64,000 bases of DNA from Silene latifolia (taxonomy: Eukaryota > Streptophyta > Magnoliopsida > Caryophyllales > Caryophyllaceae), in the NCBI RefSeq assembly GCF_048544455.1, contig NC_133529.1:42509456-42573455 (forward strand), given 5' to 3'. A program made the translations under genes and the position numbers. The notes under the pieces were generated by a model. That model did no database searches, was not told the origin of the DNA, and saw nothing but the letters and a program-made list of their open reading frames with translations. Positions within the stretch are counted from its first letter, which is position 1, and each line of letters begins with the position of its first letter. Below are positions 34,386 to 45,162 of the stretch, one piece after another.

Positions 34386-34771
34386 GGTAGCCGCAAGTGG
34401 GCCGAGTAAACAGGTCAACCGGATCGTGTTCGGGTCAACTCAGTTCGGGCTGCAAGAGCTTGAGTCGGGACGAATTATTTCGGTTTCGGTCATTATCGAG
34501 TCAAACTATTATTCAATTATGTGCATTTTATCCCCATAAATTTCGATAGGTGCAATTTAACCCTACTACTTTGACTTTTGGTGCAATTTATCCTCATTTG
34601 ATTTATATGTAATATTAAAATATGAAAAATAAGTTAACATAATTAAACAAAATTATACAACCATATATATTATTCCTTAACTTTTAAAAGTCATTTTTAC
34701 CCTTCATATCACCACATGCCTCCCTCCAACTACCATTTTTATCACTTACCTCCAACCGCTGCACACCTAAG

Positions 34772-34811
<40 letters not shown>

Positions 34812-35560
34812 GAGCCTTAATCCCAAAATGATTTGGAGTCGGCTGACATGAATCATCCTTTAGAACTATTCCATACTCTCCCTTCGACCACCATTTTCAC
34901 CACCCCATTCTCAACGAAATCGACCCCAACCACACGACCACCATTTCATAATGCGGTTAGAGTAATTAGGTTGTGTATCGGTGAAGCTAGGTGGTTGTAG
35001 TGAGTTGTGGAGGGTGGTGTTGTAGGTGGCGGTGGAGGTGCAAGTGGTGACCTATGGGTTTGTAGCATATCTGACGAAATACATTTGGTTGGAATTAAGG
35101 GTCACGTAGTGTAGCAAGGGTAGGATTGTCCATAGACAATAATTAGTTAAAAATTGTGGGGAACAAAATGGGAAAAATGGGTGATATATTGAAAATCAAT
35201 CAAATAATCAAACGGGGGTAAATGCACTAAAAGTTAAAGTTGTGGGGTTAGATTGCATCTATTGAAACTTATGGGGGTAAAATGCACATAGGGGTAAACC
35301 TTTGGGGGTTATTTGTTACTTTCCCCTAATTATAATCATTGTGAATCAATAAACATTCAGGTCGGTTTATACTGAGTTGGGTTAAGCTCTAGTGTTGAGT
35401 TGGTGTTAAGTTAGGGTATCGGGTGTCGAGTCAGGTTATTCGGACGAGGTCAATATTGTCATGTCTAGTCACAAGGATGATTTTGATATTGACGGGTTTC
35501 GAGCTCAGGTCATAAATATCACCTCTAATATAAATATCTTTGGCACGTCTAATTCAAACC
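34386..35560. mobile_element. Nested repeats: hAT-like fragment split by a MULE-like long-TIR element
   Basis: The outer flanks (34386-34510 and 35340-35530) are GGGTC/GAGTC-rich, like the hAT element at 29469, and may be its decayed relative. The inner element (about 34518-35328) has imperfect inverted arms of about 85 bp: 34518-34605 begins TTATGTGCATTTTATCCCCA, and the reverse complement of 35205-35290 begins TATGTGCATTTTACCCCCAT. Long arms without a transposase suggest a MULE-type MITE. No clean target duplication was found. Confidence 0.5.
34768..34875 (+). repeat. (CAA)n with SINE-like 3' sequence
   Basis: About 13 CAA/AAC units are followed by GAGCCTTAATCCCAAAATGA and TTGGAGTCGGCTGACATGAA. 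A CAA run joined to a 'GGGGTCGGCT' block recurs widely in plant genomes as a SINE-like repeat. Here it sits inside the long-TIR element. No pol III promoter boxes were checked convincingly. Confidence 0.5.
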
Positions 35561-36617
35561 TACGAGAAAAGACAAATATATGTATTGAGTCGACTTGAAC
35601 ATAACCTATATAACTTATTTGTCAGTTCTACCATCTACGCACACATTGAATCCTTTTATCCCTTAGGATAAGATTATCAGTCAGATTTTTTGGGGTCTTA
35701 ATATTCTGGCACATCAACTTTTCACCAACTTTTATTATTTTTATATTGCTCCAACTCACTTCAGATTTTATACATTATCAATCAGACTCACCTAAGACTC
35801 TACTTTTTACCCTACTTATTTTTTCAGCTTATAAAGAAAAAAAAATGAAAAACAAAAGAGGTACACATGTCAATTATTAATTGAAAGAAATGTCTAGTAA
35901 ATTAGGGCAAGACTCAAGACTTTATCAAAACTTTGATAGATTATTGGTAGTCTTGAGTGAGTCTTATCTCACGACTTTGGTAAGTCTTATTACAAAACTA
36001 CCAATAATCTTATCCTTCCATCGTATTTCCTCCATTTTATTGAACAAGTCCCATGGACTAACTTTATGCAAGGAGAAAAGTGAATCCATGTGGCTAATTC
36101 AAAAAAATATTAAAACACAAATAGATTCTAGAATGCTTGTATTATATGGGAAAAATGATCCAATAATTAGTTTTAATTAATGTTTGCATTTTATGGGAAA
36201 AATGATCAAGGAAGTTGTCGAACTCCTTATTTTTCTAAAACGAAATTACTTTTTTAGATACGAATTTTACTTTTTTTTCACACACTTTTTCATTAATTTT
36301 CCATGTACTGCCTTTCTTACCTAAAACCTAAGCAAATTCATATTTTGACAATTTTCCTAAAATCTAATCTAACAATTGTTTCACGAACTTGAACAATAGA
36401 TCTTAATTCGCATGTTGAAGCAATTTCTTGTGGGACTGATTTCTATATTCACGAAAATGTAAAAGAATTAGAACATCAGTCAGTTAATCAGTATCTCAAT
36501 CCATTAAAAAAATCGAATCGATTTATTGGCGACACAATTACTTGTTTACTTTGACCAGTAGCATTATCATCATGTGAGCAACAATCACAACGGGTTGATT
36601 AGAATTAAGGTTTTGGA
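35561..36617. other. AT-rich intergenic stretch
   Basis: Short ORFs only (for example 35881-36180) with no recognisable domains. No repeats stand out. Confidence 0.45.

Positions 36618-36673
<56 letters not shown>
36618..36673 (+). repeat. (CAT)n microsatellite
   Basis: About 18 perfect CAT units, 36 bp before the Ogre LTR start. Confidence 0.95.
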
Positions 36674-36708
36674 CTGCAATCTTCATTGAATTATTTCTTA
36701 GTGGAAAA

Positions 36709-37416
36709 TGTAGATACCCAGTATCTGCTGAGACTCCAACAAACACCTGATGATTATCGGACTACAACATGTTTTGGAATCGCGGCGTTTGATCGACTGT
36801 TTGTGTACAACTTTACGTCGAAAAACTTAAAACGATTTCGAAAATAAAACATTTCAAAATATTTCAAAAATACATGGAGTGTTTAATGCACGACGACGGG
36901 GTCACAATGACACTAACTAGAGTCAAAACCGACACCGGACCAAAAACCGACTCAAAAATTCAAATCCCGACTCCAACAACGAGTCAAACCGAGTCAACCA
37001 CAAAAAACAAACATTTCAAACCTTCTACCTTAAGTTTTCCCGGATTCATGAATGGTCAAGTACCAAACATGTGACTACAAAACCTAGGATAGAACAAATC
37101 ATGATTGCGTTTGTGTGAAACCGACAACTCACCTCGAAGACCCGCGACATGGCTCGCGCCTCTTTGAGCAGCCCAGGTGGCCACGTCGCTCAAAACTCAC
37201 ACAACCACTCATTTCCCTATAAATACCCCTCAAATTCCCACCATTTGAGACTTACGCGAGTGTCCGCCCCCTCTTTTCTCCCTTAAAATTCTCGACTCAA
37301 CTTCTTAAGTCACAATCCGACGCGTATTTACGACCTACCGATCGTAAATACAAGCCTTACACATTGTTTGGTACCGTCATCGTGCATTAAATCACTTGGC
37401 CGATCACTTCGACCAC
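36709..37416 (+). repeat. Ogre/Tat-type LTR, left part
   Basis: Begins TGTAGATACCCAG. A TATA box (CTATAAATA, 37218-37226) in CCCTATAAATACCCC context marks a likely promoter. It is interrupted at 37416 by Athila A and resumes at 53605. With the insertion set aside, the LTR is about 2.49 kb and ends CCACA at 55382. The ORF at 36874-37074 is not a gene. Confidence 0.8.
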
Positions 37417-39107
37417 TGATGCGTGTCATTTATATGATGTTTTACACCCTATTTTACACGCATTTCAGAGCTCAATTGAGTAGTTTATGCTACTATTTCC
37501 CTTGTTTCGTGTATTTCTTCCTTTTCTTGTGATTTTGTAGGAATATGAAGATTTCAGTGGAAAATAAGCCAAATCCGTCCCTAAGTACTTAGCATTGCAT
37601 TTGACATGGAGTATTGACTCGAGGAATGAGCTTGGTGCGCGTTTCAAGGCCTAAAGATAGCAAAACCAAGGGTGCGTACGAGTTTAACAAGCAAAGAAGC
37701 ATTTCACGATATTGTAGCCTCGTTCAGATGGATGTATCTCGAGTTCTAAAGTAGATAATCGAGTGATTCCAATTGGAGGTGAAATCTTATCCTCTTAGCT
37801 TTCCAACGCCGCATAGAACGCCTAATTTGACCAAGTAACGAAGAAATGGCAGCTGTTTTAAGATCAATGCGCTGCAGAATCGTCGAGAATGCAGTTCTCA
37901 GACAAGCACCTTTGGTCGATCGACTGGCCTCAGTGGTCGATCAACCACCACGCGAGCTGATGCGCAAATTAAAAGATCGAGAATTAGAAAGCCCAATGTT
38001 TTCTTAGGTTTATGAATAAGAGTTCGTGATATCCCTATATAACAAACCCTATGTTTCAGAATAAGGGGGATTCATTAGCTTGGTATCATACAGTTCCTTT
38101 CATACATTCATATCTTTAGTTTAGAATTTTCAATAAAGTTTGCATCTTTGCTTTCGGATTCATCTTGTTCCTTTGCATCGGTAATTTTAATCTTTAAATT
38201 TCAGTACTGCTGTATTCGTTTTGTAGTGTTAATTCTTGCTAGATAGAATCCCAAAGCCAATTTCTCGTTTTATGTTAGTAATTTGTTTAGTTAATTTAAT
38301 TATGAAATCAATTGCTTTAGTTGTTAATCTTGCTATTATTATTATCATCGTTATGAGTAGCTAAACACCCTTTGCTAAGATGTAGGGGATCTATGGCGTA
38401 GATGGCAGTAGAATAGGTAACCCCGCATTAGGGCTTGGTCGATCGACTGGCTTAACTAGTCGATCGACTGAGCCGGTTTGTCGATCGACTGGGGTAGCTG
38501 GTCGATCGACTGTCTTTATGTTTGATTAGCATTGTTTGATTCGTTAAGTGCAATATCTAGCAATGAGACCGAGATGAGACTTGTTAGATGCTTAGTTTTG
38601 ACCAACCCATAGATCGAAAGATAGGACAGGGCATTAATTAACGAGTTGAGACGACTAAATTGCTGAGATCGAGAGATAATGTAATTTAGGCTTTAGGAAT
38701 CACTTTTCAGGGCGAGAGCTAGCATTAGTGAGACTTAGGGACTGGTAGCATAGGCCGAAAGGAGCTACTAGTTAACTTGGATAGAGAGGACTTGTTTTAC
38801 CCATCCTACACGACTGTATTTCGGACTTACCTAGGATTATGTGCCATCGCAGCTATAGTGAACCGACCGTCTTAGCATTTCTTTTATCATTGTTTACCGT
38901 CCTTATTTACTTTTATTTGTTTATTTCGTTTTTGTCTTTAGATTTAGTTATAATTCTCATCAAAACCCCCTCACTGTTACCCGATAGACTGAAATATAAA
39001 GCAACTATTATCTCCCTACCTCCCTGCGGATCGACCCTTACTACCACTTTCTAGTTGTAGTTTGGTTTTATAAATATTATTTTTGGTACTCACTTCGACA
39101 GGTATCA
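37417..39107 (+). repeat. Athila A 5' LTR
   Basis: 1691 bp, TGATGCGTGTC...GACAGGTATCA. A TATA-like CTATATAAC lies at 38035-38043. It carries six GTCGATCGAC-type dyads: cores at 37915 and 37936 (one base altered), and 38438, 38459, 38480 and 38501 at exact 21-bp steps. Confidence 0.92.
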
Positions 39108-39112
39108 AATTT

Positions 39113-39130
39113 TGGCGCCGTTGCCGGGGA
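39113..39130 (+). promoter_or_regulatory. Primer binding site, tRNA-Asp type (Athila A)
   Basis: TGGCGCCGTTGCCGGGGA, five bases after the LTR, is complementary to the 3' end of plant tRNA-Asp, as usual for Athila. A run of 20-odd T follows at about 39149-39171. Confidence 0.88.
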
Positions 39131-39289
39131 GGCAGCGCTAGTTTTAGTTTTTTTTTTTTTTTTTTTTTTTAGTCTGTGTTTCGCCTCAAGGGAAGACTGA
39201 GTACCTTGAGGCAGTTCTTAAAATTTCCTCTAGTATTGTTTTGTTAGGTCCTACAGGTCCTATCTACAGTACTTCAGAAGGGGCCACTC

Positions 39290-40660
39290 ATGTTCCACTC
39301 TCAGAAGCAGCAGGTGCCGTTTTGTGGGAGATGCGGCGGAGCGGGACACACATCTGAGGCATGCAGGTGGCCTAAGGAGAAGATGTTTGCTTTCCATCAA
39401 CTTCAGCTCGACAATTCGTATAATTACGCTCCTACTTCACCGCATCAACCATATGTGCCTCCTTATGAAGCCCCACCACCATCCACTCCGTCACAGCAAG
39501 AGTTGAAAAACGAAGTTGCAGAGTTAACGAGTCTAGTGCAGGTGCTTATGGTGGAGGTACAGAAAAGCAATGCGGCGAATCAGGCCTTAATCACGAAGCT
39601 GATATCTCAAATTGCTACATTGGACAAGAATGCAGTTGAGATACCAAGTCAATTTCACTCTCTGAATCAGCGTATTGAGACCATACATACAATGACGCTG
39701 AGGAGCGGGTCTGCTCTCGATGGACCCGAGAAAGCTGCTGAAAAAGGGAAGAAGAAAAAGGGCGAGAAAAGGACGATCAGCAGTAATCACGGTCGATCGA
39801 CCACATCACCAAGTCGATCGACCAGTCCGCGAAATGACATAGCTTCTGGTACTGTTGAAACCAGTCGATCGACTGAGGCCGCTGCTGATAATGCACAATT
39901 TCGTCCTCCAATGCCTAACAACTTGAGGGACCACTTGTTTCGGGGTACGACGACTCCGACAATATTCCTGAAGATGTCAATACCCCAATTATTTTGGGAA
40001 GACCGTTTTGCAGTTCAGCCAGTAGGGGTCTTAGAGAATGTGCCTGTTCAAATTGAAAAGTTCTTTTTTCCTGTTGACTTTGTTGTTTTGGATATTCCTG
40101 AAGATGTCAATACCCCAATTATTTTGGGAAGACCGTTTTTGCACACTGCTGGTGCAATAATTGATGTAGGGGAAAGAACTTTGAGATTTAAGGTAGGGAA
40201 GCACTTTATTATGTTTGCCCAATCCCCTAGGAAGAAAGACCCCATGTGGCCCATGACCTGTAATATGATTTCTGAAAAGAAATCTTATTTTGTGCTTTCT
40301 GACATTCTCACTTCCTTACCTGTACCTATTCCTGTCATGACACTGCCGCCCCAGATTGGGAGCAAATTGGAGGAAGATTCTTCTGTTTTGAATATTGCAG
40401 GAACCGGTTTGGGGAAGAAAGAGTCGCTGATCGCTCCAGCTGCGAAGGAGCCCATTGTTCAGAGAGGTGGTTTGGGATGTCTTAGCTATGACACTAATGA
40501 GGAGCTAGAAGATGATGGCCATTCTTGGGAAGATGTTAGAGATGATCCATTGAGCATCCCAGTCGGAGTAGAATGGAGTCCAGCTTCTGAGATGAGCACT
40601 GCGGAAGCTACTTCATGTAGACAGAAGCCTTGGTCGGAGATTTTCCGCAGTTTCCGTTGA
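39290..40660 (+). pseudogene. Athila A gag-protease remnant
   Basis: A 456-codon open frame starts with a gag zinc knuckle CGRCGGAGHTSEAC at residues 12-25. It continues with proline-rich and coiled-coil segments, 'QRIETIHTMTLRSGS' and a basic KKKKGEK stretch. The later part is the C-terminal half of the Athila retropepsin ('GVLENVPVQIEKFFFPVDF', NTPIILGRPFLHTAGA). The capsid part of gag is missing upstream. The protease segment with the catalytic Asp is missing too; in its place stands an out-of-frame copy of a downstream 48-bp segment. Three GTCGATCGAC dyads lie in this frame and encode RST tripeptides. It is open but unlikely to make an active protease. Confidence 0.8.
39962..40139 (+). 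repeat. 48-bp direct repeat inside the Athila A protease region
   Basis: A segment beginning ATATTCCTGAAGATGTCAAT and ending GGAAGACCGTTTT occurs at 39962-40009 and 40092-40139. The second copy reads in the proper protease frame (IPEDVNTPIILGRPF); the first is read in another frame (IFLKMSIPQLFWEDRF). Confidence 0.92.
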
Positions 40661-42887
40661 TCTATTCGTTTTTTTTAGACCTTTTTAAAGACTATTTATT
40701 GCTTTTAGACTATTTATCATTTTTCGTGTGCGCGAGACTTCGCTTTTATTTGTGTTTGCTTAGTATTTAAGACCTTTAGACTTTACATTTGGGTTTTGCG
40801 CAATTTTGGGCGCGTTATTATGTGCTTTTGCAGGTATAAAGACCATATTAGCTCTCTTTATTGAGCTAATTAGACGAAATCAGAAAGTTGCAGCAGTTAT
40901 TTCAGTCGATCGACTGACCTGTGTGGTCGATCGACTGAGCTGCGCATCTCAGGAGCTACTGTTCCTGTTCATCCTGGTCGATCGACTGGGTAAGGTGGTC
41001 GATCGACCGCTCAGAGCTGCTGTACCTATTTTCGATCATACCCCTGCTGTGTTTGGTCGATTTGCGGTGTTAAGGGAGTATTCCCTCCACCTTATTCTCC
41101 GCTTAATTTCTGATTTCTTCCGTTTTTCTTATTCTTGCAAATAATTGCCGCTCCAACATTGCTTTCTCGAAACTACGCGCGGTGTCTTTTGTTTGTCTTT
41201 TCAGGTACTTATGGTAGCACTGCTGGCTACTGAAACCTCCTAGCTCACGCTGGTTTGGGGAGGTTTCCTTTTGCTGCGCTTAAAGTCTTGTGAGTTTCCG
41301 AGTCCTTATTTCATGTCTTATTTATTTAATTTTTCGCAAATTCCGTTTTTTTTGCTTCATCATATGATTTTGCACAATGGGGACATTGTGTGATTTGGTT
41401 TGGGGAAGGGTTTTGCATCGCATTCATATGTTTTATTGCATTTCTGTTTCACGTTATCGCATTTCTGTTTGCATTGTTATTTAATTTCCTATATATATAC
41501 AGAAAATTCCAAAAAAATCGAAAAATTTCAAAAAAAAATCAAACAAAAACGCATGTTTATTTTAGCATATAGGTTGAGTCGGAACGGTAGTATTTCAATG
41601 ATGACATTGCATTTGCAGCTGTTTATGCCTAAGCCTTGCTAATTGACATGTTATTAGTAGAATCATATATGCATATCTACGAGTTTTCGTTACATTTCTT
41701 GCTGGACTTGAGACTTGACTTAGATTTTTGGCAAACTACATCACTTTCTGAGATTTAGAGCCTTATAACTGGTGACATCTATGACCAGTTTATCTAGGAT
41801 GTGAGTAGTACTCCTTATGAGACATGTTACATCAATATGCATAAATATGAACTTAATCTGCTTAATACCCGTATGCATTCGGTTTGTGGTTTGTTGACAC
41901 ATGTGGTAGAGGTTTCCCTTTATTCATTTTACCCATGAGTCTCTCATAGCCAAATTTAGCCTTTTGTCCCTTAACTACATCCTATATTTAGCCTGCCCTC
42001 GTCAAGCTAGTAGTCATAGTTTTTGGGAATATGTTTATTACGGTTTGGTTATATGCTCTCATTGAGATGATGTTGGAAAAAGAATGAAGGAGGAAAAAGA
42101 ATTGAGGAAGTTGAAAAAGAAGAAAAAAAAAATAGAAAAGAAAAGAGAAGAAAAATGATTCGAAAAAAAAAGAGAAACAATTTCGATACATGGTCGATTG
42201 ACTGGACTCATTGGTCGATCGACTGAAGTCCGAGAAAAGAAAAAATCGCCTAATTCAAAGTCTTTATTTAATGGCGATTTTTGCTCCCATGATTGCATTT
42301 GTATCTTATGGGGAGTTGACTATTTATGGAATTTGTGAGATTTGTGCTTGCTATTAGCACCGGTTTTATTGTTGATTTTGAGTAGGGTTTTATTTGGGTA
42401 CTAGCTTGGCCGCCTATACCTCCACATTTCCATAATTGTTTTGCCCTTCTTACCCATTACCTCACATATCCATATTTACCTCGGCATGTGTCATGGTCAT
42501 TTGTTGGTTGAATGCATATGTACGGTTGTAGAGATTATTTTCATATTAGACTGCAGGCATGTTCTTATAGGTCGTAGTTAGGTGAGTGTCACTACAAAAT
42601 GAATTCTTTCTATCTATACATTATTCACCTTGTGCTTATTTGAGTGATTTGAGCGACCCGTGAGAGTCCAATTTGATAAGTCTCTACAGTTGACGGTTCA
42701 GCAGTTTTTAACGACTTTATAACTCGTTTGCATGATTCACATTGCTAATTGATTGTTGGTTATTGCATTAAATTGGTTTAGGCTTGACAGTTTGCATTTC
42801 ACTCTGAGATTGAACTCGTTCCATTAGATTTTAGGATCGAGTCTAGTTCTTGCTTGGAGACAAGCAAGGGTTTGGTTTGGGGAAGTT
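40661..42887 (+). other. Athila A 3' non-coding region and polypurine tract
   Basis: No RT, RNase H or integrase sequence. It holds the dyad pairs at 40905-41007 and 42193-42223, an A/G-rich block (42070-42180), and ends GGTTTGGGGAAGTT before the 3' LTR at 42888. Athila B has nearly the same tract at its LTR border. Confidence 0.75.
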
Positions 42888-43915
42888 TGATGCGTGTCAT
42901 TTATATGATGTTTTACACCCTATTTTACACGCATTTCAGAGCTCAATTGAGTAGTTTATGCTACTATTTCCCTTGTTTCGTGTAGTTCTTCCTTTTCTTG
43001 TGATTTTGTAGGAATATGAAGATTTCAGTGGAAAATAAGCCAAATCCGTCCCTAAGTACTTACCATTGCATTTGACATGGAGTATTGACTCGAGGAATGA
43101 GCTTGGTGCGCGTTTCAAGGCCTAAAGATAGCAAAACCAAGGGTGCGTACGAGTTTAACAAGCAAAGAAGCATTTCACGATATTGTAGCCTCGTTCAGAT
43201 GACTATATCTAGAGTTCTAGAGCAGATAATCGAGTGATTCCAATTGGAGGTGAAAGCTTATCCTCTTAGCTTTCGAACGCCGCATAGAACGCCTGATTTG
43301 ACCAAGTAGCGAAGAAATGGCAGCTGTTTTAAGATCAGTGCGCACTGCAGGAATCGTCAGAATGCAATTCTGTACAACAGCTTTGGTCGATCGACTGGCC
43401 TCAGTGGTCGATCGACCACCACGCGAGCTGATGCGCAAATTAAAAGATCGAGAATTAGAAAGCCCAATGTTTTCTTAGGTTTAGGAATAAGAGTGCGTGA
43501 TATCCCTATATAACTAACCCTATGTTTCAGAATAAGGGGGATTCATTAGCTTGGTATCATACAGTTCCTTTCATACATTCATATCTTTAGTTTAGAATTT
43601 TCAATAAAGTTTGCATCTTTGCTTTCGGATTCATCTTGTTCCTTTGCATCGGTAATTTTAATCTTTAAATTTCAGTACTGCTTTATTCGTTTTCTAGTGT
43701 TAATTCTTGCTAGATAGAATCCCAAAGCCAATTTCTCGTTTTATGTTAGTAATTTGTTTAGTTAATTTAATTATGAAATCAATTGCTTTAGTTGTTAATC
43801 TTGCTGTTATTATTATCATCGTTATGAGTAGCTAAACACCCTTTGCTAAGATGTAGGGGATCTATGGCGTAGATGGCAGTAGAATAGGTAACCCCGCATT
43901 AGGGCTTGGTCGATC
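42888..43915 (+). repeat. Athila A 3' LTR, left part
   Basis: Colinear with 37417-38443. It is cut by the copia insertion inside a GTCGATCGAC dyad and continues at 52932-53599. Confidence 0.92.
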
Positions 43916-45162
43916 TGTTGGGAAATGTGTCCTCAACAATAGTGCGATCACATGATTTAAATATCATTATTAAATCTCATTCTAAAGAATACAATTGGGA
44001 AGTATTTTTACTGTCAACTGGTCAACATATATCGGTAATGATTGGCTGACTAGAGTTTGACATTACTGTCGTGCGACGGTGGTGATCAAGTTGACCCCTA
44101 GGTCATACCTATAGGGCAACACTCTTAATTGATCATTTAATTAATCGTATAATGTTACGAGTTAATTAAATTACTTGAAAATTGACGGACGATTTTGGAA
44201 GTAAAATTTATGTATCACATTGTAATGTGATTAAATGAGATACGGTCTGAGTAATCGAATTGTATCATTGCTCAGATGAAATTATTGTTTAAGGAAACAA
44301 TTAAATTTGAATGAATTATTATAAATACGATTTATAAATTGGTGAAATATTTTGGTACAAGTAATTATGAATTACTAAGTCAATTATTGTATATGACGTA
44401 TTTTTATTAATACGTTGATTTTTAATATGTTAAAAATACATTACAAATTTATGTTACATATGACATGTGACATATTGACAATTGACAAAAATAATATGGA
44501 ACCCATATTATCCTATGTGCCGAAAATTGGAGGAATATTAGGCAAATATTAAGTTGTTCTTATTAGTGGTAAACAATATAATTACCTACTAAACTAGCTT
44601 TGCATGCCTATGGTTCATTGTGAAGAACAACTAGGGCATGCATTGGCTCTTTTGTTCCTCCACTCCCAGTGGTTTTGGGAAGAGAAAATCCTTGAGATTT
44701 TTCTTATTATTTTGCATAATATTCACTAAGAAGCAAGTTAGTGATTATTCATTCTTTTACTCATCCAAAAATAAGATTTCTAGAGAGACAAAAATCTCTC
44801 TTCTTCTTCTCTCCCATAACCGAAAATATTAAGAGTTTATAATATTTTTGGGTCATTTTTCTACAAGATTAATATTGTACTAGTTCCTATAATATTAATT
44901 TTAATTAAGAGTAAGCTTTGGGTATTATTCCTTGGGAGAGATCCTACACTTGGATCTTTTGTTCATCCAAAAGGAAAGCTCAAGAACAAAAGAAAAGGAG
45001 ATTTCTTTTGTGCCCATTTGAACCGAAAATACAATGTAAGAATAATGTTTCTTCCTTATTTTGCTTTAATGTTTGCATGCATAAGACCTTTATTAATTTT
45101 ATGACAAAATAATTTGTAACACATATATGAATATGTAAGTATATAGATCTACTTTTCCTTCA
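43916..45162 (+). repeat. Copia 5' LTR
   Basis: 1247 bp, strongly AT-rich. Small ORFs (44638-44832, 44918-45112) recur in the 3' LTR and are not considered genes. A methionine-tRNA-like primer site, TCGGTATCAAGAGCC, follows at 45164. Confidence 0.93.

Larger units (their letters stand above)
39790..43418. repeat. GTCGATCGAC dyads, always paired 21 bp apart (Athila A interior and 3' LTR)
   Basis: Core GTCGATCGAC starts at 39792 and 39813, 39864 (single), 40905 and 40926, 40977 and 40998, 42193 (one base altered) and 42214, 43386 and 43407. More lie in the 5' LTR (37915-38510) and at 52951, 52972 and 52993. Every pair is exactly 21 bp apart. The extended form is YRGTCG-AT-CGACYR. Confidence 0.92.

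Noticed and set aside
36874..37074. Plus-strand ORF of 66 codons
   Set aside because: It lies within the Ogre LTR and resembles no known protein.
37915..43418. Evenly spaced short palindromes, superficially like CRISPR repeats
   Set aside because: The spacing is too short (11 bases between cores), copies are paired and dispersed through LTRs and coding sequence, and the DNA is plant.
44638..45112. Short ORFs in the copia LTR, repeated near 52408-52881
   Set aside because: They are simply duplicated with the LTR, and no conserved domain or start context supports them.
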